Assembly: GCF_000429845.1 (NCBI RefSeq)
Contig: NZ_KE386976.1
Location: 1 to 37,106, forward strand
Direction of reading: 5' to 3'
DNA from: Comamonas composti DSM 21721
GTDB lineage: Bacteria > Pseudomonadota > Gammaproteobacteria > Burkholderiales > Burkholderiaceae_C
Length of the DNA stretch: 37,106 nucleotides
The notes below the pieces were generated by a model. The model was not told where the DNA came from and did no database searches. It saw only the letters and a list, made by a program, of their open reading frames with translations. Position numbers and translations under genes: made by a program. Each line of letters opens with the position of its first letter. The stretch's first letter is position 1. Positions 1 through 7,610 of this stretch are shown piece after piece.

Positions 1-444
1 ATTGGAACTTTGGTGGAGCGCACTACACGCCTGGTGGTGCTGGTCAAGCTACCCCACCCCCATCCCGCGACGGCAGCGCATGTGCTGCAGGCCTTCACAG
101 ACAAACTCAACAGCATTGCCCGCCCCATGCGCCAGACCTTGACCTATGACCGGGGCAAGGAGATGGCCGAGCATGTCCAGCTCACCAAGAACACAGGCAT
201 GAAGGTGTACTTCTGCGACCCGCACAGCCCCTGGCAGCGGGGCAGCAACGAGAACACCAATGGACTGCTACGCCAGTACTTCCCCAAAGGCACCGACCTC
301 AGTGGCTACACGCAGGAGCAGCTTGATGCGGTCGCAGACCAGCTCAATGGGCGGCCCAGGATGACGCTGGGTTGGCGCAAGCCCATAGACGTTTATGCAC
401 AGCACCTGGCCCAGTTGGCTTTGCAGCCTGAATCCGTGCATTGA
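1..444 (+). CDS. IS30-family transposase, C-terminal part (cut by window edge)
   Basis: This is the catalytic C-terminal part of a DDE transposase that cuts and joins the ends of an IS30-family element. The frame is open from base 1 (IGTLVERTTRLVVLVKL), so the gene starts outside the window. Visible IS30-type landmarks are a strand with YDRGKEM, which carries an active-site Asp, then DPHSPWQRGSNENTNGLLRQ, with the family's catalytic Glu in the NENTNG block, and the typical FPKGTDL tail. About 147 residues remain of a protein usually 330-380 aa long. The apparent TTG start at 10 is only an internal codon. Whether the element is complete cannot be judged from here. Confidence 0.9.
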   Translation: MGTLVERTTRLVVLVKLPHPHPATAAHVLQAFTDKLNSIARPMRQTLTYDRGKEMAEHVQLTKNTGMKVYFCDPHSPWQRGSNENTNGLLRQYFPKGTDLSGYTQEQLDAVADQLNGRPRMTLGWRKPIDVYAQHLAQLALQPESVH

Positions 445-447
445 TCT

Positions 448-480
448 TTTGTTGCACTTGGACTTGAATCCGCCCAGTGT
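448..480 (+). repeat. candidate right end of the IS30-family element
   Basis: Just after the transposase stop comes a non-coding stretch (TTGTTGCACTTGGACTTGAA and following bases) at the place where an IS30-family element would carry its right terminal inverted repeat. The left end lies outside the window, so no inverted match or target duplication can be shown. The call rests on position only. Confidence 0.3.
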
Positions 481-502
481 TCTGAGTGCGCCGGTTAATC
501 CA

Positions 503-546
503 TTTTTGATAGCTGAAAGCGCTTGATGGACGGGCGCTAGAGGCCT
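503..546 (+). repeat. dispersed Comamonadaceae-type hairpin repeat, intergenic copy
   Basis: The stretch TTTGATAGCTGAAAGCGC followed by a short loop and GGCGCTAGAGGCCT has a small hairpin (AGCGC at 518-522 with GCGCT at 534-538). I recognise this pattern as a short repeat scattered in Comamonadaceae intergenic DNA. A diverged second copy occurs in this window inside srkA (5491-5533, opposite strand), which supports its being a repeat. Function unknown. Confidence 0.6.
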
Positions 547-753
547 AACTCCTTTGATGACCTGTCCCCTTCTGCAGGCTGCCGTCATGAAAACAGCATG
601 CAGGTGTCACCTCGGGGACATCTCCGGTTTGCATACTCGCACCTCATTCAACGCATAGGGGCTTGATCCTTCATCTCCTGTGCGGCAGATGGGTGGCCAG
701 ACTTCGCACGGACCATCGGTCTGTGGGTACTCAGTCTGACCACGGAGAACAAG

Positions 754-1305
754 GTGCCGCCTCCAAAAAACATCTGCAAGCTGGCCGCCAGTGCCATGCC
801 CTCTTCGCTGTTGCTCGCCTGCGGTGGTGGCGAGAGCAGCCCCCCAGCTCCCACGGATCCCGTCGATCCCGAAATCAAGCCGCCTCCAGTGATTTCTCAG
901 CAGCCAGCGAGCAAGGTCTTGCTGGTGCAGGCCGGTGGCCTGTCCTATCCGGCCTTGATGCAGGCCATGGCTTCGCTGGCGGGGGCTGGTGCTTCAGCGC
1001 CAGCGGATCTGCAGGTGCTGTATGCCCGGCCATCGCTGGCCGATGTGCAGCCCACGGTGCTCAGGCACCTGGGTGTCGATGCCTGGGCCGGGCGCGAGGA
1101 TCTCGAAGGCCAGGCCCTGCAGGCGCCGGGCTCCATACACAGCATGCAGGCGAGCTCCGGCAAGGACAAGGCCAGCGTGCTGCGGTCCTGGAAGCTGGGG
1201 CAAGAACCGTCTGCACCCTTGAAGCTGCTGCGCGACGCTGAGCCCATTGCCACGCTGCCTGCGGGCACGACGCAATACACGGACGACAGGCTGCCTGCCA
1301 TATGA
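754..1305 (+). CDS. putative lipoprotein, shortened alkaline-phosphatase-superfamily relict
   Basis: A predicted secreted lipoprotein of 183 aa. It starts at a GTG preceded by GGAG. The N-terminus has a short hydrophobic stretch ending in the lipobox LLLAC followed by GGGE, then a Pro-rich linker. Two segments look like the ends of an alkaline-phosphatase/phosphodiesterase fold: KVLLVQAGGL near residue 55, resembling the first strand, and SLADVQPTVLRHLGVD with DLEGQAL near residues 94-120, resembling the LADIAPTxLxLLG...GxSL motif near the end of such enzymes. The middle of the fold, with most metal ligands, is absent, so it may be an internally deleted and inactive descendant. Its stop overlaps the start of the next lipoprotein gene (ATGA), which suggests one transcript leading into the phospholipase gene. 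Function not established. Confidence 0.6.
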   Translation: MPPPKNICKLAASAMPSSLLLACGGGESSPPAPTDPVDPEIKPPPVISQQPASKVLLVQAGGLSYPALMQAMASLAGAGASAPADLQVLYARPSLADVQPTVLRHLGVDAWAGREDLEGQALQAPGSIHSMQASSGKDKASVLRSWKLGQEPSAPLKLLRDAEPIATLPAGTTQYTDDRLPAI

Positions 1306-1478
1306 AGACTGTTCACGCTTTTGCACCCGCGCTGTGGCGCCACGTTCTGCTGGGCGTTTGTGTGGCGCTCACTCTCACGGCCTGCGGCGGCGACAAGCCC
1401 GAGCCCGAGGAGCCCACTGTGCCGACCGGTCCCACAGACCCCAATGAGAAGACGCCGCAACTGCGCTGTGCGCCTTGA
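1302..1478 (+). CDS. small lipoprotein (58 aa)
   Basis: A 58-residue protein that starts inside the stop codon of the gene at 754 (ATGA overlap). Residues 14-28 form a hydrophobic signal ending in the lipobox LTAC, followed by GGD and an acidic Pro-rich tail (KPEPEEPTVPTG) ending in LRCAP. It looks like a small lipoprotein that keeps almost nothing beyond its anchor. A role beside the phospholipase, such as a surface tether or accessory, is guesswork. The overlap with its neighbour and the clean signal support its being a real gene. Confidence 0.6.
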   Translation: MKTVHAFAPALWRHVLLGVCVALTLTACGGDKPEPEEPTVPTGPTDPNEKTPQLRCAP

Positions 1479-1516
1479 CCGGTTTCTCGCTCCCATACGC
1501 TTTTGCCTCCAGACCA

Positions 1517-3709
1517 ATGATGTCTTCCTCCAGACGCAGATTTCTCGCCAGCGGCCTTGGTGTCGGTGCTTCCGCTGCCGCCCTGTCCATGTTTCCGCCC
1601 AGCATCCGCCGTGCGCTGGCCATACCGGCGAACAATCGCACGGGCACGATCAAGGATGTGGAGCATGTGGTCATCCTCATGCAGGAGAACCGCTCATTCG
1701 ACAATTACTTCGGCACCTTGATCGGTGTGCGCGGCTTCGGTGACCGTTTCACGATACCCGTGCCCAACGGGCTCAATGTGTTGCAGCAACTCGATGCCAC
1801 AGGCAAGGTGATTCTTCCCTACCACCTGGATCAGACCCGGGGCAATGCCCAGCGCGTCTCGGGAACGCCGCACAGTTGGATCGATGCACGCGATGCCTGG
1901 GACAAGGGACGCATGTACCGCTGGCCGGCTTCCAAGGAGCCCCAGTCCATGGGCTATTACAAGGAGCAGGAAGTCTCGTTTCAGTACGCGCTGGCCAATG
2001 CCTTCACCTTGTGCGATGCGTACTTTTGCTCGCTGCATGGTGGCACAAACACCAACCGCCTGTTCCACTGGACGGGAACGAACGGCGCCAATGTGGGCGA
2101 TCGTGGTGTGGTGGTCAACAACGCGCGCGACTGGCTTGGATCGGGCTCGGATGTCAACGACAGCCACCGCTGGAAGACCTATCCCGAGCGCCTGGAAGCG
2201 GCCGGCGTGAGCTGGCTGGTCTACCAGTACATGCCCGATAACTTCACGGACAATCCGCTGGTCGGCTTCAGGCAATACCGTCAAGCCAATCTGGATTCGG
2301 GCAAGCCCGTATTCCATGACCAGAGCACCTGCCCGGCCTACGATCGGGCTTCGGACGGCAAGGGCTTGTACAAGGGCATTGCCAATACCATGCCCGATGG
2401 CGGTCTGCTGGGCAGCTTCAAGGCCGATGTCCTGGCCGGCCGGCTGCCCCAGGTTTCCTGGATCATCGCTCCGGCCGAATACTCCGAGCATCCGGGCCCC
2501 TCGAGCCCCGTGCAGGGCGCCTGGTATATCCAGGAGGTGCTGGATGCGCTCACGGCCAACCCCGAGGTCTGGAGCAAGACCGTGCTGTTCATCAACTTCG
2601 ATGAGAACGATGGCTACTTCGATCACATGCCGCCGCCTTGTGCTCCTTCGCTGGACATGGCCAGTGGCCTGATCCATGGCAAGACCACGTTGTCCAAGGA
2701 CGATCTCTCCTGCGAGTACTACACCCATGCGGCGGCCGAGGGCACCGCCATGCCTGCGGCCGACGGCGATTGCTATGGCCCGGGGCCGCGTGTGCCGATG
2801 TATGTGATCTCGCCCTGGAGCCGTGGCGGCTGGGTCAATTCCCAGCAGTTCGATCACACTTCGGTGCTGCGTTTCCTGGAAGCCCGCTTCGGCGTGGCAG
2901 AGGGCAATATCTCGCCTTACAGGCGTGCCGTGTTTGGTGATCTCACCTCGGCCTTCAACTTCACCTCTCCCAATCACGAGCAGTTGGCTCCCTTGCCTGG
3001 GCGTCGGAACAGAAGTGAGGCCGATGAGCTGCGCTATGCCCAGGAGGCACTGGCCCAGGTGGCCCGGCCCGAGCTGCAGCAACTGCCGCAGCAGCCGACG
3101 GGGGTGCGTCCTTCGCGCGCCTTGCCCTATGAGTTGCATACCAGCGCACGCGTGGACCAGCTCACGGGGCAGGTGACGCTGATCTTCGCCAACAGCGGCT
3201 CCCAGGCCGGCGTGTTCCACGTTTATGACAAGCTCAACCTGGGCCGTGTGCCGCGCCGCTTCATGGTCGAGGCTGGCAAACAGCTCAGCGATACCTGGAA
3301 GGCAGCGGACAAGGTCGGAAAGTACGACCTCTGGGTGCTCGGGCCCAACGGCTATCACCGCAGGTTTTCCGGCGATGCCATGACCAGGGCAGGCCAGCCC
3401 GATCCCGAAGTGCGTGTGTGCTATGACATTGCGGGAGGCAAGATCTATCTGAAGCTCATGAATGCAGGCCGGACCGAGGCTCGGTTCACCGTGCGCGCCA
3501 GGGCCTACCGCGAAGATGGCCCTTGGCGCATCACGGTGGCCCCTGGAGGCATGGGCGAGCTGCACTGGGACCTGTCAGACAGCGCGCGCTGGTATGACTT
3601 TGTAGTCAGTTGCGCCGAGATGCCTGACTATGCGCGCCGCTTTGCGGGCCGTGTGGAGACGGGGCAGCATGGCTGGAGCGATCCCTTTATGGGGCGCAGC
3701 GATCTTTGA
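1517..3709 (+). CDS. phosphocholine-specific phospholipase C (Tat-exported)
   Basis: Hydrolyses phosphatidylcholine or sphingomyelin outside the cytoplasm, releasing phosphocholine. At 730 aa it has the length of the Pseudomonas PlcH/PlcN family. The ATG pair at 1517/1520 gives MMSSSRRRFLASG, a Tat signal (SRRRFL), followed by a hydrophobic stretch and an ALA cleavage site; the frame is open back to a TTG at 1475, but that would bury the signal. The catalytic domain shows EHVVILMQENRSFDNYFG, the metal-binding signature of the family, HGGTNTNRLFHWTG, and NFDENDGYFDHMPPP around residue 370. The last 200 residues match the paired C-terminal domains of this family. It follows the two lipoprotein genes closely. 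Which of PlcH or PlcN it is closer to cannot be decided by eye. Confidence 0.92.
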   Translation: MMSSSRRRFLASGLGVGASAAALSMFPPSIRRALAIPANNRTGTIKDVEHVVILMQENRSFDNYFGTLIGVRGFGDRFTIPVPNGLNVLQQLDATGKVILPYHLDQTRGNAQRVSGTPHSWIDARDAWDKGRMYRWPASKEPQSMGYYKEQEVSFQYALANAFTLCDAYFCSLHGGTNTNRLFHWTGTNGANVGDRGVVVNNARDWLGSGSDVNDSHRWKTYPERLEAAGVSWLVYQYMPDNFTDNPLVGFRQYRQANLDSGKPVFHDQSTCPAYDRASDGKGLYKGIANTMPDGGLLGSFKADVLAGRLPQVSWIIAPAEYSEHPGPSSPVQGAWYIQEVLDALTANPEVWSKTVLFINFDENDGYFDHMPPPCAPSLDMASGLIHGKTTLSKDDLSCEYYTHAAAEGTAMPAADGDCYGPGPRVPMYVISPWSRGGWVNSQQFDHTSVLRFLEARFGVAEGNISPYRRAVFGDLTSAFNFTSPNHEQLAPLPGRRNRSEADELRYAQEALAQVARPELQQLPQQPTGVRPSRALPYELHTSARVDQLTGQVTLIFANSGSQAGVFHVYDKLNLGRVPRRFMVEAGKQLSDTWKAADKVGKYDLWVLGPNGYHRRFSGDAMTRAGQPDPEVRVCYDIAGGKIYLKLMNAGRTEARFTVRARAYREDGPWRITVAPGGMGELHWDLSDSARWYDFVVSCAEMPDYARRFAGRVETGQHGWSDPFMGRSDL

Positions 3710-3840
3710 CTGCTGTCGGCAGTCCAGGCGCCAGCGGCTTCTTCAAAGGCGTCTTGTCGCAAAACCAGGTTGCCGGCTGAGCTTGTCTCTCGTGTACGGG
3801 CTGGGCTCAGCTTGGTGTGCTCGAGGGGTTGAAAACGCAG

Positions 3841-4791
3841 TTACTCGAACACCACTTGGTCACGGCCTTGCCGTTTGGCCTGGTACAGGCGATGGTCGGC
3901 CAGGGCCACCAACTGCTGGGCGTTGCTCGATGGCGAAGGCGTTGCACTGGCCACGCCCAGACTCACGCTCAGAATGCCGCCATGCGGCGATGACTCATGT
4001 GGCAGACCGAGGTCGCGCACGGTGCGGAGCAGGCCTTGTGCCACCTGTACCGCACCCTCCAGATCGGTATGCGGCAGCAGGCACAGGAATTCCTCTCCGC
4101 CATAGCGGGCCAGCAAATCTCCAGGCCTTTGCAGAACCTCGGAGAAGGCCCGGGCGAGGCGCACCAGGCAATCGTCCCCGGCGAGATGGCCGTAATGATC
4201 GTTGTAGGCCTTGAAGAAGTCCACGTCGATCATGATCAGGGACAGCGGCTGTTCCAGGCGCTGCAGGCGCAGATATTCTCGCCCGAGCTGGGCGTCGAGA
4301 AAGCGCCGGTTGGCCAGGTCCGTCAGCGGATCGCTGTGCGACAGGCGCTCCAGGACCTGGCGCTGGCGCATGAGTTCCAGATGGTTGCGCACACGTGCGC
4401 GCAGCACAGGGGCGCGAAATGGCGTGGTCACAAAATCCACGGCGCCCAGGTTCAGGCCCAGCTCCTCGCAGTGCAGCTCGATCTGCGCGGTGAGAAAGAT
4501 CACCGGAATCTGGGCGGTCGCCAGGTCGGCCTTGAGACGGCGGCAGACTTCGAAGCCATCCATCTCTGGCATTTTCACGTCCAGCAGAATCAGGTCCGGC
4601 TGGTGCTCGCGGGCCAGCTCGAGAGCCTGCATCCCATGGTTGGCAATGAGCACGTCCCCCAGGTCATGCAGCACACTGCGTATGACGCTGGCATTGCCAG
4701 GAACGTCGTCTACGACAAGCACCTTCTGCACGGCCGGGGGCGGGCGAAGTGTCTGGGGCAGATGCGATGACCGAGGTGGAAGAAAAGACAT
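3841..4791 (-). CDS. response-regulator diguanylate cyclase (REC-GGDEF)
   Basis: Makes cyclic di-GMP from two GTP under control of a receiver domain. The N-terminal receiver runs from VQKVLVVDD through LLDVKMPEMDGFE (phospho-acceptor Asp) and VIFLTA. The GGDEF domain follows, with SHSDPLTDLANRRF, DVDFFKAYNDHYGH and an intact GGEEF active site. RPGD five residues before GGEEF is the RxxD inhibitory site, so product feedback is expected. Odd point: the receiver's conserved Lys in the usual (T/S)KPF motif is Thr here (FVTTPF), which may weaken phosphorylation switching. I use the ATG at 4791 (316 aa); the frame extends to a TTG at 4848, but that adds an unlikely MLFFF leader. It converges on the phospholipase gene. 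No partner histidine kinase is nearby. Confidence 0.88.
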   Translation of the reverse strand: MSFLPPRSSHLPQTLRPPPAVQKVLVVDDVPGNASVIRSVLHDLGDVLIANHGMQALELAREHQPDLILLDVKMPEMDGFEVCRRLKADLATAQIPVIFLTAQIELHCEELGLNLGAVDFVTTPFRAPVLRARVRNHLELMRQRQVLERLSHSDPLTDLANRRFLDAQLGREYLRLQRLEQPLSLIMIDVDFFKAYNDHYGHLAGDDCLVRLARAFSEVLQRPGDLLARYGGEEFLCLLPHTDLEGAVQVAQGLLRTVRDLGLPHESSPHGGILSVSLGVASATPSPSSNAQQLVALADHRLYQAKRQGRDQVVFE

Positions 4792-5055
4792 GAGCAGGTG
4801 CCGGTCTGGATCTTTGCAAGAAAAATGCGCTGTAAAGAAAAACAGCAAAGTCTAGACCAGCATGCGGCGAAAAGCGCTGCCATCCTTGTGAGGGCACAAT
4901 CCCTGAAAATTAATGTCGTGTACAAGACATTTCTGCATAGGCAGACTTGATCAGGTGCAGGAGGTTGATACGTTTCTTGACGAGCAAGAGCTGCTCCGCA
5001 GCGAGGCTGACTTTCGCCTTCGAAGGGAAGGCGCGAAGCGATTCAGGAAGCCATA

Positions 5056-6090
5056 TCAAACAAACAAAGGTGCTTCCTGCATGGCCTCGATCTGTTCGTG
5101 CAGCATGGCGACCTGGCCGCGCCAGTAATCGGGGCTGCCGAACCAGGGGAAGTTGATGGCGAAAATGGGATCATCCCAGCGCCTGGCCAGCCAGGCGCTG
5201 TAATGGATCAGGCGCAGCGTGCGCAGCGGCTCGATCAGGGCCAGCTCGCGCCGGTCGAAGGGCCTGAACTGCTCGTAGCCTTCGAGCAGGGCACTCAGTT
5301 GCTGGGTGCGCTGGGCGCGATCGCCGGACAGCAGCATCCACAGGTCCTGCACTGCCGGGCCCATGCGCGCATCGTCGAGGTCCACGAAGTGGGGGCCGCC
5401 CCGGCCTTCTGCGTCCAGCGGCGTCCACAGCACATTGCCGGGGTGGCAGTCGCCATGCAGGCGCAGATGCTGTGCCTGATTTAGGTTGAATAGCCCTAAA
5501 CCGCTTTGCTGGCAAGTGCCTTCAGCTATCAAATCAAGAGCTTTCTGGCATTCCGTCTGCCAGGTCGAGCGCACTTCGGCTGGGATCAACTGCTGCTCGA
5601 GCAGCCATTGCATGGGCTCCGAGCCAAAGCTTTGCAGATCCAGGCGGGGGCGCTCGCCGAACGGTCTGGCCGAGCCCACGCTGTGTATGCGTGCGAGGAA
5701 CCGGCCTATCCATTCCAGTACCTCATAGTCGTCGAGCTCGGGCCTGCGCCCGCCGCGCCAGGGACTGACGCTGAAAAGAAAGCCCGCATGCTCATGCACG
5801 CTGCTGCCCTGCAGCGTCAGCGGTGCAACCACGGGGACTTCACTATCGGCCAGCTCCTGTGCAAAGTCGTGCTCTTCCGCGAGCTGGGCGCGGCTCCAGC
5901 GGTCCGGGCGGTAAAACTTGGCGACCACCCTGTCGTCCGAGTCAAGATGGGCCAGATAGACCCGGTTCTCATAGGAGCTCAGGGCCGTGAGCCGTCCGTC
6001 AGGCTCCAGGCCGACGGCACTCAATGCGTCCAGTATGCAGTCGGGCGTGAGCGCGGCAAACGGGTGTTCCTTGGGGTGTTGGGTCTTCAT
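5056..6090 (-). CDS. srkA: stress response kinase A (SrkA/RdoA/YihE family)
   Basis: A Ser/Thr protein kinase of the choline-kinase-like fold that in E. coli limits stress-induced death. Recognised from SYENRVYLAHLDSDDRVVAK (ATP-binding Lys), WSRAQLAEEHDF, the catalytic loop LRLHGDCHPGNVLW, and the metal-binding HFVDLDDARMGPAVQDLWMLL. The C-terminal YWRGQVAMLHEQIEAMQ also fits the family. The start at 6090 gives MKTQHPKEHPF and 344 aa, slightly longer than the E. coli protein (about 328). Part of the extra length lies just before the catalytic loop (LIAEGTCQQSGLGL) and is encoded by what looks like an inserted dispersed repeat (see 5491-5533). The catalytic residues are intact, so the protein is probably active. 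Confidence 0.87.
   Translation of the reverse strand: MKTQHPKEHPFAALTPDCILDALSAVGLEPDGRLTALSSYENRVYLAHLDSDDRVVAKFYRPDRWSRAQLAEEHDFAQELADSEVPVVAPLTLQGSSVHEHAGFLFSVSPWRGGRRPELDDYEVLEWIGRFLARIHSVGSARPFGERPRLDLQSFGSEPMQWLLEQQLIPAEVRSTWQTECQKALDLIAEGTCQQSGLGLFNLNQAQHLRLHGDCHPGNVLWTPLDAEGRGGPHFVDLDDARMGPAVQDLWMLLSGDRAQRTQQLSALLEGYEQFRPFDRRELALIEPLRTLRLIHYSAWLARRWDDPIFAINFPWFGSPDYWRGQVAMLHEQIEAMQEAPLFV
5491..5533 (-). repeat. dispersed hairpin repeat inserted in frame inside srkA
   Basis: Read on the minus strand, this stretch begins TTTGATAGCTGAAGGCACTT and ends GGTTTAGGGCTA. It matches the intergenic copy at 503-546 (TTTGATAGCTGAAAGCGCTT ... GCTAGAGGCCTA) in the same order with a few changes. It is read as LIAEGTCQQSGLGL and uses codons such as ATA, TTA and CTA that are uncommon around it. 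It keeps the srkA frame open. Confidence 0.6.
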
Positions 6091-6136
6091 GGGGCCGGAT
6101 TGTCGTATGCCTGCCATGGGCTGGGGCCTGTAACCA

Positions 6137-7606
6137 TCACTCCTCGATGGGAGAAGAGGCCGTGGCTTGCGTTGTTCCCAAGGCGCTGAAGGGCAGTTGC
6201 TGCTTGACGAGGATCACGGTGCAGGGCGCATCGCGGGCCACGCGTATGGGAATCGTGTCGATGAAACGCTGCAACTGCAGGCCGTGGGTGGCGGCACCCA
6301 GAATCATCATGCCGACGCGATTGGCTTCGGCATAGCGGATCAGGGCCTGGGCTACGTCCGAGGCCTCGAGCACATGAAAGCTGGCGCTGTGGTTGCTCAG
6401 ATCCAGGCCCGCAGCCCATTGCCTGAGACGAGCGCGGTGCTTGCGGTGCGCCATGGTTTCGCTGTGCTCATGGCTGGCGTTGCTGCTGGAGGCCGGCGAG
6501 ATCACGCTCACACAGGCCAGGCGCGCGCCGGGGCGTATGCCAAGCGAGCGGGCCACGGCCTCGCGCAGCGAGTACAGCGTGGCATCGCTCACATCCTCGT
6601 GGGGAATGGCCACCATGACGATGGGCACCTGCTCTATTTGCTGTGCTGGCAGAGGGCTGGGCTGGTAGTGCATGCCTGCTGCCTTGATCCAGCGCTTGAA
6701 GTGAGTCTTGAAGCCCGGCCCGCGCAGGCGCCGTCCGCGCTCGCCTGTGACCACCTGGTCGGGGTTGGAAAGGTCCAGGGCCAGATGCGCTGCCGTGGGG
6801 TAGCGCTGGGCGGCTTCGGGCTCCAGGCAGCGCAAAATCACCTCCTGCAGCCACTCGGGCAGATCGGGACGGTGCTGGCGTAGCGGCGCAGGCGTCATCC
6901 ACAGGCGCTGGCGCAGGCCGCCGCTGGTGACGGGTGCGCCAAACGGCAACTCGCCCGTGGCCATTTCATAGAGCACCACACCCAGGGCGAAGATGTCGCT
7001 GCGCAAGTCGCCGCGCACGCCCACCACCTGTTCGGGCGCCATCCAGGTCGGCGATCCCACAGCCTTGCGCATTTCCTCGGCCAGCAGGTCGGGGTAGTGG
7101 GCATGGCAGGACAGGCCAAAGTCCAGGAGCACCACGCTGCCATCGGGGCGCAGCAGCATGTTGGCGGGCTTGATGTCCAGATGGCAGACGTTTTGCTGGT
7201 GGATGTTGTGCGCAGCAATGGCCATGACGCTGCCCATGCGCGCGATGGTGGCTGCATCCCTGGCCTCGACGGGATGCTGCTCCAGCCAGTGCTGCAGCGT
7301 CTGCCCGGGTACATATTCCATCACCAGATAGGGCAGACGCAGCAGATCGCCTGCAGCCACGAATCGCGGCACATGCGAGCCCGAAAGCCGGGGCAGTATG
7401 CCCAGTTCGACCTCGAAGCTCACAATGTTCTCGGCCCCATCCTGCAGGGTCATGCGTGGAATCTTCATGACCATGGGAAAGCTGCGCTGCATGTCGGCCT
7501 GTGCATTGGCGTAGCCCACACGGTAGATATGGGCCATGCCGCCGGAGTGCAGGCATTCGTGCAGCACGAAGCCATCGATTTCCGAGCCTGGGGCAAGCAG
7601 CTTCAT
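6137..7606 (-). CDS. Ser/Thr protein kinase fused to a universal-stress-protein domain
   Basis: A 489-aa two-domain protein. Residues 1-270 form a Hanks-type Ser/Thr kinase: glycine-loop region CLHSGGMAHIYRV, VMKIPR with the ATP-binding Lys, catalytic loop HLDIKPANMLL, LLDFGLS (DFG) and GSPTWMAPEQ (activation segment). A basic linker of about 60 residues leads to a UspA-like domain from about 325 to 475 (VPIVMVAIPHEDVSDATLYSLREAVA ... MILGAATHG ... ARDAPCTVILVK). In that domain the usual ATP-binding Gly-Ser after the HG motif is replaced (HGLQLQRFIDTIP), so it may not bind ATP in the usual way. No membrane segment is seen, so it should be cytoplasmic. The ATG at 7606 lies only 4 bases after the stop of the metallophosphoesterase gene, so the two are probably co-expressed. 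Confidence 0.88.
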   Translation of the reverse strand: MKLLAPGSEIDGFVLHECLHSGGMAHIYRVGYANAQADMQRSFPMVMKIPRMTLQDGAENIVSFEVELGILPRLSGSHVPRFVAAGDLLRLPYLVMEYVPGQTLQHWLEQHPVEARDAATIARMGSVMAIAAHNIHQQNVCHLDIKPANMLLRPDGSVVLLDFGLSCHAHYPDLLAEEMRKAVGSPTWMAPEQVVGVRGDLRSDIFALGVVLYEMATGELPFGAPVTSGGLRQRLWMTPAPLRQHRPDLPEWLQEVILRCLEPEAAQRYPTAAHLALDLSNPDQVVTGERGRRLRGPGFKTHFKRWIKAAGMHYQPSPLPAQQIEQVPIVMVAIPHEDVSDATLYSLREAVARSLGIRPGARLACVSVISPASSSNASHEHSETMAHRKHRARLRQWAAGLDLSNHSASFHVLEASDVAQALIRYAEANRVGMMILGAATHGLQLQRFIDTIPIRVARDAPCTVILVKQQLPFSALGTTQATASSPIEE

Positions 7607-7610
7607 GACG

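Larger units (their letters stand above)
445..753. other. intergenic region between the IS30 gene and the lipoprotein operon
   Basis: About 309 bases with no gene I can support. It holds the presumed IS end, the hairpin repeat at 503-546, and the upstream region of the gene at 754, including a Shine-Dalgarno-like GGAG at 744-747. Short open frames here have no recognisable content. Confidence 0.6.

Noticed and set aside
663..1241. A 192-residue frame overlapping the lipoprotein gene at 754
   Set aside because: It lacks any signal or domain, while the overlapping frame at 754 has a ribosome site and a clear lipobox.
3710..3840. GACTGC...GCAGTC hairpin after the phospholipase gene as a terminator
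   Set aside because: Only six base pairs and no T tract; not strong enough to call.
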